Position numbers and translations under genes: made by a program. A stretch of DNA of 12,487 bases, taken from NCBI GenBank assembly GCA_947305045.1, contig CAMZCW010000054.1, positions 1-12,487 of the forward strand, in the 5' to 3' direction. The notes under the pieces are model-generated. The model did no database searches. It saw only the letters and a program-made list of their open reading frames with translations, and had not been told where the DNA came from. The stretch comes from an uncultured Bacteroidales bacterium. GTDB lineage: Bacteria > Bacteroidota > Bacteroidia > Bacteroidales > UBA932. This document shows, in pieces, positions 1 through 6,687 of the stretch; within the stretch, counting starts at the first letter, position 1; each line of letters begins with the position of its first letter.

Positions 1-1433
1 GTATAGTTTTTGTCGTCTTCCAGCACAAAGACCACGGTGCCGCGAATCTCCTGCGCCTGGCCATAAATGAGGGTGCCGGGCATATTGTCCGGAAGGTCCT
101 TCATGTAGCCGTCTTTGTCTACCAGCATGGCCACATGGCAGCCTTCCAGGGAGAGCGCCCGGGTTATGCGGGTGAGAAGCGTTGAATAATGCACCACGTC
201 AAAGCCGCGGGCCTCCACTTTTTCTGCGAGCGCTTCCAGGTCCAGTTCTCCGTCTTCCTCCACGTCCATGGCGTAATAAAAGCCCTGCGGATACACGGCA
301 ATGATGCCCAGGCTATCTTTCCCGTCCTCTTCCTCGGGATTCACTTTCAGATACTCCTTGAGCCACAGCGTTTCTATCTCTTCCGTATACTGGGAAAGTT
401 CTCCGGAGACATAGCCCCGGGCAACCTGTTCCAGGGTAAACTGCTCCCTGTCCCCCAAACGAGCCGCCTGCAGGCTGGCCTTGGCAACGCCTTTCCGGTC
501 CAGCTCATGCAGGATGTTCGCTTTGAGCCAAAAACAGCTACTGTGGCCCATCTGACAGCCGCGTTCCAGCGGCTCCAGCGCCTGGACCGGGTCCTCCTGA
601 TAACCCAGGTTGCCAAAATACAGGCAACATCCCTTCAGGAAACAGGCATAGCGGTCATGGTGTTCAATGGCGTAGTCCAGCCCCTGGGCAATCTCCCGGT
701 GAAGCGCCTCCTGCTCCTCCTCGGGGAGCGCCAGGAAAGCCTCCTGGTCCATCCCGGCCTTGAAACGGCGGCAGTTTACAGCCCCTTTACGGACGCCTTC
801 ATCGGCCACCTCGCAGGCACGGTCCCAGTCTCCGGCCGTTTTGTACAGCGTGGCCAGGGAATAATAGCTCTCATTGTCTCCACGGTCTATACTCGCCCGA
901 AACGCTTTTTCTGCCGCCGCCGGGTCTGTGTCCTGGAGCGCCAGCCCCAGCAAATCATAATAGAGCGTATCACAGTCCGGGTGTTTTTCCATGTGCTTCT
1001 GGAGGATATCGGCCACCAGGGCGGGGTCCTCGGGGAATCCGTAGTCTCCGTAAATGGTGTTTTCCATGGTCATGACCTGGGCCAGTTCGCTGCCCAACTT
1101 GTAGGAGGAATCCATGAGGAAGGCATGCATCCCGGGATTGGCTTTGTCGGCCTCTGTGCGGCCGTCAAAGTACAGCTGGGCCAGGGCGGCGTTAGCGTCC
1201 TGAACACCATGGGTTCCGGCATAGAGAAGAAGGACTTCTGCCTCGTTGAGACACGCTCCGCCCGGGTTCACCATGGACAGCCATCGGCCATAACCATAGG
1301 CGGCATAAGGGTCTGTTTCGCTGTTTGCCTTGAGTTTTTCCACCATTTCCGGGGAAAGGCTTTTGACGCGCCAGCCGGTAAGGAAATGCTGCAGGAAATT
1401 GCGGTCCGGGGTGATGTCGAAGGGCTGTGTCAT
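1..1433 (-). CDS. Sel1/TPR-like repeat protein with C-terminal module, 3' end missing
   Basis: The frame stays open from an ATG at 1433-1431 to the window edge: 477 codons with no stop, so the C-terminus is missing. No signal peptide or membrane helix is visible, so the protein is probably cytoplasmic. Most of it is alpha-helical repeat sequence resembling Sel1/TPR units: short helices rich in Ala, Leu, Tyr and Gly with A-x-x-x-L-A-x-L-Y type patterns near residues 80-90, 190-210 and 270-300. Such repeats usually mediate protein-protein contacts. After about residue 375 the character changes to an acidic alpha/beta domain. Its last 55 or so residues resemble the C-terminus of the TerB-like protein encoded at 1510-2400; both contain a G-x-V-x-FVLE-x-D core. 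The gene diverges from the TerB-like gene, from which it is separated by 76 bp. The repeat assignment is a family-level judgement. A specific function cannot be named. Confidence 0.8.
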   Translation of the reverse strand, partial: MTQPFDITPDRNFLQHFLTGWRVKSLSPEMVEKLKANSETDPYAAYGYGRWLSMVNPGGACLNEAEVLLLYAGTHGVQDANAALAQLYFDGRTEADKANPGMHAFLMDSSYKLGSELAQVMTMENTIYGDYGFPEDPALVADILQKHMEKHPDCDTLYYDLLGLALQDTDPAAAEKAFRASIDRGDNESYYSLATLYKTAGDWDRACEVADEGVRKGAVNCRRFKAGMDQEAFLALPEEEQEALHREIAQGLDYAIEHHDRYACFLKGCCLYFGNLGYQEDPVQALEPLERGCQMGHSSCFWLKANILHELDRKGVAKASLQAARLGDREQFTLEQVARGYVSGELSQYTEEIETLWLKEYLKVNPEEEDGKDSLGIIAVYPQGFYYAMDVEEDGELDLEALAEKVEARGFDVVHYSTLLTRITRALSLEGCHVAMLVDKDGYMKDLPDNMPGTLIYGQAQEIRGTVVFVLEDDKNY

Positions 1434-1459
1434 GGCGTTATAAATTTTATTCGGTTGAT

Positions 1460-1492
1460 TTTGCCGAAGATACAAAACTTTAACTATATTTG
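1460..1492 (+). promoter_or_regulatory. Bacteroidetes-type promoter for the TerB-like gene
   Basis: TTTG (1460-1463) and TATATTTG (1485-1492) are separated by 21 bp. The second is a perfect match to the Bacteroidetes -7 element TAnnTTTG, and the first matches the -33 TTTG element. A start site a few bases downstream would leave a very short A/C-rich leader before the ATG at 1510. No Shine-Dalgarno sequence is visible, which is usual in this phylum. Confidence 0.65.
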
Positions 1493-1496
1493 CAAA
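1465..1496 (-). promoter_or_regulatory. Bacteroidetes-type promoter for the Sel1-like gene (imperfect)
   Basis: On the minus strand, TTTG (1496-1493) is followed after 20 bp by TATCTTCG (1472-1465), one mismatch from the Bacteroidetes -7 consensus TAnnTTTG. The spacing is in the accepted range. It lies 32-63 nt upstream of the ATG at 1433. It occupies nearly the same DNA as the opposing promoter for the TerB-like gene. Assigned by consensus only. Confidence 0.45.
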
Positions 1497-1509
1497 AACA
1501 CACATCATT

Positions 1510-2400
1510 ATGGCAACACTGAATCTCTCTTATGAAGACCTTGCTTCCGTCATCTGCCTGGCCGTGCACCTGGCCAACGCGGACGGAAACGTGACGGACG
1601 ACGAAATGGAGGCTATCGTCAGGTCCATCACGGACCAGTACAATTTTGAAGGCAAACAGGATCTCCTCAAGGAGTACATCAATGACGGCATGAACATGCA
1701 GCCCCAGGAGGCGCTCAAGCGCATTGCCGCATTCGGCCCCACGGAAAAGCAGTGGACGTCCAATTTCTTTGTGAAGACCATCGTGGCAGACGGCAATCTG
1801 GAAGAGAACGAAAAGAGCCTCTACTGGGACATCATGGACAAGTGCGGCCTTCCGGACCACAACCTGGAAGACAGCTCGGACAGCGCTCAAACCGAGGCCA
1901 GTCTTGAGCGCCAGACTGCCGTCACTTTCAATTACAAACGCGTGAAAGCGGACATCTGCGACGGCGCCGTCCAGTATGTCCAGTGGGACCGCGGGGTAAA
2001 CGTGCGGGAAAAGGTGTTCGGCTGGTTCCAGGACGCAGAGTCCCTCCAGTTCTTCAGAAGGTCCCGGGCCCTGGATGCCATCAACAAGGAAATGGGCCTT
2101 GCCGCCGGCTGGAAGCTGGTCATGATTTACGCTCCCAAGGAATATTGGGCGGATCCCAAGCCTAACCGGGTAGGAAGCCGGATTGCCGGAGAAGCCATCT
2201 GGGGCCCCGTGCTCTTTGTCCTTGAGAACGACGACAAAACCCTCATGGGCTTCAATTACAAGAGTTTCATCCAGCGCCTCCTCGAAATTCTCTATTCCCT
2301 GGACAACGGCATTCTGGTTGCCGGCGAAGAGAATCCCCAGCTTTCCCGCCGCTACTTTGAAACGGCGCTCACGGAACTGGGCACCCTGAAGGAAGCCTAG
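1510..2400 (+). CDS. TerB-like domain protein with uncharacterised C-terminal module
   Basis: A 296-residue cytoplasmic protein. Residues 1-120 form a helical TerB-like domain with two copies of the acidic signature, ADGNVTDDE (24-32) and ADGNLEENE (93-101), about 69 residues apart. This is the arrangement of metal-binding acidic residues seen in TerB/DjlA-N-like proteins. A Ser/Asp/Glu linker (about 118-135) leads to an alpha/beta C-terminal domain of about 160 residues that I do not recognise. Residues 188-243 of that domain align with the C-terminus of the Sel1-like protein encoded at 1433-1. TerB proteins belong to ter-type stress systems and are thought to act near the membrane with other modules. 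No other ter gene is visible here, so tellurite resistance should not be assumed. The gene is the only plus-strand gene in the window, has its own promoter, and converges on the tubulin-like operon. The ATG follows that promoter directly. Confidence 0.85.
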   Translation: MATLNLSYEDLASVICLAVHLANADGNVTDDEMEAIVRSITDQYNFEGKQDLLKEYINDGMNMQPQEALKRIAAFGPTEKQWTSNFFVKTIVADGNLEENEKSLYWDIMDKCGLPDHNLEDSSDSAQTEASLERQTAVTFNYKRVKADICDGAVQYVQWDRGVNVREKVFGWFQDAESLQFFRRSRALDAINKEMGLAAGWKLVMIYAPKEYWADPKPNRVGSRIAGEAIWGPVLFVLENDDKTLMGFNYKSFIQRLLEILYSLDNGILVAGEENPQLSRRYFETALTELGTLKEA

Positions 2401-2423
2401 GAAAGACTTACTTTTTCCAGGTC

Positions 2424-2440
2424 AAATGACGCCGTCATTT
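2424..2440. terminator. Possible weak bidirectional terminator hairpin
   Basis: AAATGAC (2424-2430) and GTCATTT (2434-2440) are a perfect 7-bp inverted repeat around a 3-nt loop. The hairpin sits between the convergent stop codons at 2400 and 2496. On the plus strand it is followed by only a broken pyrimidine tract; on the minus strand there is no U-tract. Position supports a terminator for one or both transcripts, but the structure is weak. The rest of 2401-2495 shows nothing else I can support. Confidence 0.35.
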
Positions 2441-2495
2441 CCTTTGGCACCCGACAGCGCCAGGAAGAGGAGAAATATGGAGGCAAGTGTCTTTC

Positions 2496-2966
2496 TCATA
2501 ATTGGTTCAGCAAACCCTCTGTTTTCAGATCCCGGATAAGGACATTATACTTGATGGGAATCAGGTACACACCGCTGAAATCCGGCCCTTGCTGGATAAT
2601 GCTTCCCAGCAGTTCCAGCAGCGTCTGCTTGCCGCCGGCATCCATTTTCAGGTAGGCGTGCATCCGTTTTTTGAAGAAGTTGACCGCGTAGTCTCTGGTG
2701 CGCAGCTCCTCCCTGGATTTGCTTATGAGCTTACGGTCATCGTTCAGGCCTTCCACGCCCGTATAAAGCAGGCGGTCAAACAAGGTTTCCTTGGCGCTTT
2801 GAAGGACATCTCCCTTTTTGGCAGCCAGGCCCTCTACGGCAAATAGGGCGGTTCTTCCGTCAAACTCCAGCAGTTCGACCGTACCGCTGTGATGAACCTG
2901 AGCGAAGGCCGTAGTCCGCGACAACAGGACTACGGCCATTAAAGCAATCAGTAAATGTCTATTCAT
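2496..2966 (-). CDS. Small exported protein of unknown function
   Basis: A 156-residue protein with a signal peptide (Lys/Arg-poor start MNRH, hydrophobic core about 5-18, cleavage near AFA-Q at 21-23), so the mature part of about 133 residues should be periplasmic or outer-membrane associated. The mature sequence opens with a short beta-rich stretch and then a helical region containing KKGDVLQSAKETLFDRLLYTG (split around residues 50-70). Its pattern of a helix with periodic Ala/Leu followed by a Gly turn recalls small LPP20- or CsgG-associated Bacteroidetes envelope proteins, but the match is too weak for assignment. It is the last gene of the operon. Its ATG overlaps the preceding stop by one base (TAATG), which suggests translational coupling with the CsgG/LpoB-like gene and perhaps a joint function. 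Confidence 0.75.
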   Translation of the reverse strand: MNRHLLIALMAVVLLSRTTAFAQVHHSGTVELLEFDGRTALFAVEGLAAKKGDVLQSAKETLFDRLLYTGVEGLNDDRKLISKSREELRTRDYAVNFFKKRMHAYLKMDAGGKQTLLELLGSIIQQGPDFSGVYLIPIKYNVLIRDLKTEGLLNQL

Positions 2967-3787
2967 TATAGAGACTTGAGAACGTTGTTAATTCCGCCCA
3001 GGACATCCTTGGGAGGACGGGAAGTTACCTGTACCGGTATCTCGTTGTCCAGGCAGTCCTGCAGCTCTTTTCCGCCCTTGGTTACCTTGCAAACACTCAG
3101 GGAACCGGTCTTCACCTCCTCCACCTTCATTTCGCCGATTTTCTGCGTGATTTGCTCACCGGCGACTTCCATCACCTTGAAGATCTCGAAAATATTCCCC
3201 TTGGCTACGCCGTCATTGGAACCTGCACCCAGATAGACGGAAACAACCCCCTTCTTGGGATGGGTTTCGTTGATGGCCTTGATTTCCGCCGTTACACGGA
3301 ACACGTTGTTGACCATGGCTTTAATGTCATTGTCCACCAGGCCGAAGGATTCCGCAATGGCGGCGTTCCTGTCCTGGGAAGAGTTGCCATAATGGAAGTC
3401 CCGGTTGGAGTAGGCCGTACTGCCATCGGCAATGTTGTATAGCTGATACGCGAATTGCGTTTTTGCTTTATAATAGGTTTTTCCGTTCAGGTATTCGGAC
3501 TCCACATTGATGCTCTCGAGCTGAGCCTCCAGCAGGAATTCGGCACCGGTTTCTTTCAACTGCGCCAGGGCTTCGGCCGTGTTGGTGGAAAGCCCATTGA
3601 CGGATTGTCCATCAACGACATCGATTCGTCCTGTAGCGGTAAGTCCTTGCAGGACACTGCTTTTAAGCATCATAATCCACTGTTGACTTTCATTGCCGCT
3701 CACTTTTCCAAGTACAACGTCGTGCTTCTGGGCAAAAACAGGGGTAAGGCATGCAAAAGAAGCCAGAATAAGAATACATTTTTTCAT
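2966..3787 (-). CDS. Exported CsgG/LpoB-like protein with FlgT-C-like tail
   Basis: A 273-residue protein with a signal peptide ending VFA-Q at 18-20. An upstream Cys13 is not in a strict lipobox, so type I cleavage is more likely. Residues 24-165 have the layout of the CsgG/LpoB-like fold: an early strand, a long helix (about 35-52), the strand motif GRIDVVDGQ (53-61), then a GAEFLL strand (81-86) after a helix, and an amphipathic strand with a DG turn (121-122). The C-terminal part (about 180-260) contains YLGAGSNDGVAKGNIFEIF (185-203). This resembles the beta-barrel-like C-terminal domain of FlgT, in which a G-x-x-x-G turn and a polar-nonpolar strand recur. CsgG-type proteins work at the outer membrane or as periplasmic activators. 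That suggests an outer-membrane-facing role here, but the homology is judged by eye. It is 12 nt downstream of the PEGA/FGE-like gene. Confidence 0.65.
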   Translation of the reverse strand: MKKCILILASFACLTPVFAQKHDVVLGKVSGNESQQWIMMLKSSVLQGLTATGRIDVVDGQSVNGLSTNTAEALAQLKETGAEFLLEAQLESINVESEYLNGKTYYKAKTQFAYQLYNIADGSTAYSNRDFHYGNSSQDRNAAIAESFGLVDNDIKAMVNNVFRVTAEIKAINETHPKKGVVSVYLGAGSNDGVAKGNIFEIFKVMEVAGEQITQKIGEMKVEEVKTGSLSVCKVTKGGKELQDCLDNEIPVQVTSRPPKDVLGGINNVLKSL

Positions 3788-3799
3788 ACGAGATAGGTT

Positions 3800-4939
3800 T
3801 TATAATTCATCCTGTGCCAGACGGAACCCCGTCAGGCTATTACTCTCTTCCGGGCGCATGAAGCCACGGAACCAGGTATTGCTGGGCCAGCTCTTTATCT
3901 TGAAAGGGCCGCCTCTCACGATTTTTTCATAACCGCTTTCCGGCACGTTGTCTCCGTAGCTTCCATACCAGTCCTGACACCATTCTGCCAGCCCGTCCAG
4001 CATGGCTTCCAGGCCAAGGGCATTGCTTTTTTGCGCGGCACCCTCCCATTCGGCCTCCGTGGGAAGGCGGAAATTGGTGCCGCCCAACCGGTTAAGCTTG
4101 GCGATGAATTCCTGCACGTCGTACCAGCTCACGTTATCCACCGGGCGGGTGTCTCCCGGGACCAGCGACGGATTGCTGCCCATCACGGCTTTCCATAAGG
4201 CCTGGGTGACCTCTGCCTTTCCTATCTTGTAGGGCCTCAGGGCAAGCTCATGCAGCGGCGCCATGAGCGGACTGTTTTTGTCGCCCAGAACAACCCGGCC
4301 GCCCTGAACATTGACCATTTCGTAGGAAATGCCTTCCAGCGAAAAGCTGCCGGCCGCTTTCAGCCTTATGCGGAGCGTGCCCTTCCGGCGAAGCTCTATG
4401 TTGAACTCCAGGCGTTCAATATTATACCCGGGTGCGCGAATTTCGGCAATATGACTGCCCTCGGGGCCTTCGTATTCGAACGGAAGCACGCTTGAAAGCT
4501 TTTCTCCGTCTACATACACATCGGCATTGCGGACATCGCTCTCAATGCGCATTTTCCCGGTGGGCCCGGTGTAGGCCACCTGCGGACGCTCTATCTGGAG
4601 GATGTAGGTGCTTTTTTTCTGCAGCGGTTCCGGGAACTCGTACCGCAGGGGCAGGTAGCGCTTGGTTTTCACCGTGAGCCACCAGGCCTTGTCCACCATG
4701 TACAGCCACCATTCCCCGTCCTTGAATTCCTGTTTGACGATGGAGCCTTCAAAGCTGACATCGGTCATCACCAGCCCCACCTTCAGGAGGGCGCAGGGAT
4801 TGCCGTTGAGGTCCTTTTCCTCATACCGCACGGCGCTGATGTCGGAAGGGTCCTGCCGGAAATCCTTCACGGTCAGCTCCTGCGCCAGGACAAATCGGCA
4901 CAAAAAAAGGGCGACAAGCAGTAGGGAGAGGTGTCTCAT
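3800..4939 (-). CDS. Exported PEGA-domain protein with degenerate FGE-sulfatase-like domain
   Basis: A 379-residue protein. I chose the ATG at 4939-4937 because it starts directly at a signal peptide (core 4-14, VLA-Q at 17-20); an in-frame TTG six bases upstream overlaps the previous stop and is less likely. Domains in order: an N-terminal domain (about 21-120) with D-x-NG-x-x-CAL (43-51), common before PEGA domains in Bacteroidetes; a PEGA domain (about 128-195) with ADVYVDGEKL; and an FGE/SUMF1-like domain (about 205-379) with EVTQALWKAV, RLPTEAEWE, EWCQDWYGSYG and RGGPF. The FGE domain lacks roughly 35-40 residues normally found between the EWE-x-AA helix and the N-x-LGL-x-x-M strand. It also has no Cys pair near the C-terminus like that used by true FGE for catalysis. 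It is therefore probably a binding or structural domain, not a sulfatase-maturing oxidase. The preceding stop (TGA at 4944-4942) is 2 nt upstream. Confidence 0.85.
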   Translation of the reverse strand: MRHLSLLLVALFLCRFVLAQELTVKDFRQDPSDISAVRYEEKDLNGNPCALLKVGLVMTDVSFEGSIVKQEFKDGEWWLYMVDKAWWLTVKTKRYLPLRYEFPEPLQKKSTYILQIERPQVAYTGPTGKMRIESDVRNADVYVDGEKLSSVLPFEYEGPEGSHIAEIRAPGYNIERLEFNIELRRKGTLRIRLKAAGSFSLEGISYEMVNVQGGRVVLGDKNSPLMAPLHELALRPYKIGKAEVTQALWKAVMGSNPSLVPGDTRPVDNVSWYDVQEFIAKLNRLGGTNFRLPTEAEWEGAAQKSNALGLEAMLDGLAEWCQDWYGSYGDNVPESGYEKIVRGGPFKIKSWPSNTWFRGFMRPEESNSLTGFRLAQDEL

Positions 4940-4941
4940 CG

Positions 4942-5913
4942 TCAAATCTTGAAGCTGTCCAGGGTAAATATCTCGTTCTCTGACGTTTCCATGGGCTGCC
5001 AGGTACGGACGTCAATCTTGGGCTGGTCCTCGTTGGTGAAGTCCCAAACCAGGAACAGGATGCCCTCGTCGCTGTAGGTGCTGGAGTTCCAGTGCTGGAT
5101 GAGGGTGACACCATAGAAATTGGGGTTGGCGCCGTGACGCATCACCTTGATATCGTCAAACTTGACATTGATGTACCCCTGGCGGGCGAACACGCGCTTG
5201 AGGTTCTGCAGATACTGCTCCTTGCTCTGTTTGGAGTACTGGATTTCCGGACGCATGCCCACGCCGCTCTCGTTGGGGATGCGGCGGATGACCTTGCCCG
5301 TGATAATGAGGGCGTCCTCGCTGAAGACGGCATCCATGAAGGCCAGGTCTTTCTGGTTGTAGGCGTTGCGGAACTGCTCCACATAGTGCAGGATTTGCAT
5401 CCGGCGGTCCAGGTCGTCCAGTTCCACGCCTTCGCGCAGGATACGCATGTATTGGTTAACGCCCAGGGTCAGGTTAAAGTCTACAATACGGCCTTTCGTG
5501 TCAAAGTCTATGCAGATTTCCTGCACCTTGGCATCGGTATAACTGCTGTCCAGCGGCTTCATTTCTATCTCGATGTTGCGCACCTGGTATCCGCGGGTCT
5601 GGCCCCCGTTTTTCAGCGTAAGGCAGCTGGTGACAATCTCTCCGTCCATGGTACGGAAATGCACGTTTTCCCAGAGCATGGCAATACTGTGCGAGGCCAT
5701 ATCGTCAATGTCCAGGCTGGAGAAATTGACCGCCTGGGAAGTGCTTTCGGCCGCGTTGATGGCGGTGAGCAAGCGGGAAACCTGGCTTTCCATCCGGGTT
5801 TTGAGCGCCCCCTCGGAGATGCCGTCCACCAGCTCGAAATCCACTTTATCCTGTGCCCCGGCCAGCTGGAAGCAGGCAACAAGGGTCATTGTCAGTGTCA
5901 GAATCTTTTTCAT
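4942..5913 (-). CDS. Exported protein with C-terminal NTF2-like domain
   Basis: A 323-residue protein with a clear type I signal peptide (1-21, ending AGA-Q). Residues about 22-165 form an unrecognised, mainly beta region that begins with a helix around 35-52. Residues about 172-308 look like an NTF2/SnoaL-like fold: a helix with VEQFRNAYNQKDLAFMDAVF (179-197), then SEDALI, a long helix (about 222-240), and alternating strands ending in DVRTWQP. NTF2-like domains form a cone-shaped pocket used for binding or catalysis, but I see no catalytic residue set that would favour an enzyme. Export, plus position between two other exported genes, suggests an envelope assembly partner. The start lies 9 nt below the previous stop, and the stop lies 2 nt before the next ATG. 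Confidence 0.75.
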   Translation of the reverse strand: MKKILTLTMTLVACFQLAGAQDKVDFELVDGISEGALKTRMESQVSRLLTAINAAESTSQAVNFSSLDIDDMASHSIAMLWENVHFRTMDGEIVTSCLTLKNGGQTRGYQVRNIEIEMKPLDSSYTDAKVQEICIDFDTKGRIVDFNLTLGVNQYMRILREGVELDDLDRRMQILHYVEQFRNAYNQKDLAFMDAVFSEDALIITGKVIRRIPNESGVGMRPEIQYSKQSKEQYLQNLKRVFARQGYINVKFDDIKVMRHGANPNFYGVTLIQHWNSSTYSDEGILFLVWDFTNEDQPKIDVRTWQPMETSENEIFTLDSFKI

Positions 5914-5922
5914 CGTCTTTTC

Positions 5923-6687
5923 TTATTTTGCGAAGGTAAACCAAATGATATCCATGTGGGCGGGAAGGGTGGCCGGGGCCGATGTCAAGGTGCGGAAGTC
6001 CGTACGGGTACTGCTCCCGGGGCCTAAAACGGTCTCTACTTTCCCGTCCTTCCCAATGAGCATGAAGCACTCTGCCGGGTTCTTGCACGTGGAGAGCGGG
6101 CCGGTTTTCTTGATTTTGTACTCGGCTTTCATGCGGCTTAGGAGGGCTTTGGCGGAGGAGAAGGACGTTGCCCCTAGCAGCTGGTCCACTACGTTCTGTT
6201 GCCAGGCCAGCTCCAGCTTGAGCGAGGCATCTTCCTTGCCGGGAGCCGCCTCCGGGGCCTTTTCTTCCGGCTCCGGAAGGACCACCTTTTCCACATTGCC
6301 GGGAACGGGCGCTTCCTGCGGCTTTTCCGGGGCGGCCGCAGCCAGCAGCGTGGCGTTCTCCGCCGTCTGGATGTCGGATTTTTTCACATAGAGGAACACT
6401 TTTATCATATCCCCTCTGCGCAGCTGGACGGAATCCCGCGAGGAATTGATGTTCCGGATAAGGATATCCTTGTCCTCAAAGGCTTTTTTGCTGCCGGTAT
6501 ATTCCTTGATTTGGATAAGCAACAGGTCGTTGGCCACCTCCAAAGCTTCGGCGGCAGTGGGCATGGTGGCCTCTGCGTACAAATATTGGGAACTCCGTTT
6601 GATGGAGTTGATTTTCTTGGCGCCCTGGCTCCAGGCCATAACGGAGACCAAAAGGAGCGCGCACAGGCAAGTAAGAATTCGTTTCAT
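5923..6687 (-). CDS. Exported two-domain protein with Pro/Glu linker
   Basis: A 254-residue protein with a signal peptide (1-21, AWS-Q). The N-terminal mature domain (about 25-115) has a helix TAAEALEVANDLLLIQIKEY (44-63) followed by strands ending in DMIKVFLYVKK (93-103). Ala-rich helices of this kind occur in LPP20-like envelope proteins, but the similarity is weak. A Pro/Glu/Ala/Lys-rich linker (about 118-153) suggests a flexible spacer that could cross peptidoglycan. The C-terminal domain (about 155-254) has two helices and a strand pair containing FMLIGKDGKVETVL (208-221), with Cys201 and Cys207 close together. I do not recognise it. Its ATG overlaps the preceding stop as ATGA, so translation is probably coupled to the 366-aa protein upstream. 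Confidence 0.75.
   Translation of the reverse strand: MKRILTCLCALLLVSVMAWSQGAKKINSIKRSSQYLYAEATMPTAAEALEVANDLLLIQIKEYTGSKKAFEDKDILIRNINSSRDSVQLRRGDMIKVFLYVKKSDIQTAENATLLAAAAPEKPQEAPVPGNVEKVVLPEPEEKAPEAAPGKEDASLKLELAWQQNVVDQLLGATSFSSAKALLSRMKAEYKIKKTGPLSTCKNPAECFMLIGKDGKVETVLGPGSSTRTDFRTLTSAPATLPAHMDIIWFTFAK

Noticed and set aside
189..1535. Long plus-strand open frame across the Sel1-like gene and the intergenic region
   Set aside because: The minus-strand frame encodes a coherent helical repeat protein. The plus frame has low-complexity antisense character and would run through the promoters into the TerB-like gene in another frame.
1510..2400. Tellurite resistance determinant
   Set aside because: Only a TerB-like domain is present; no TerC, TerD, TerE, TerZ or TerA homologue is visible. 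TerB domains occur in many other contexts.
3800..4939. Sulfatase-maturing formylglycine-generating enzyme
   Set aside because: The domain is shortened and lacks the catalytic cysteine pair, and no sulfatase gene is nearby.
4943..4945. Upstream TTG start for the PEGA/FGE-like gene
   Set aside because: It overlaps the preceding stop codon and adds only two residues. The ATG at 4939-4937 starts directly at the signal peptide.
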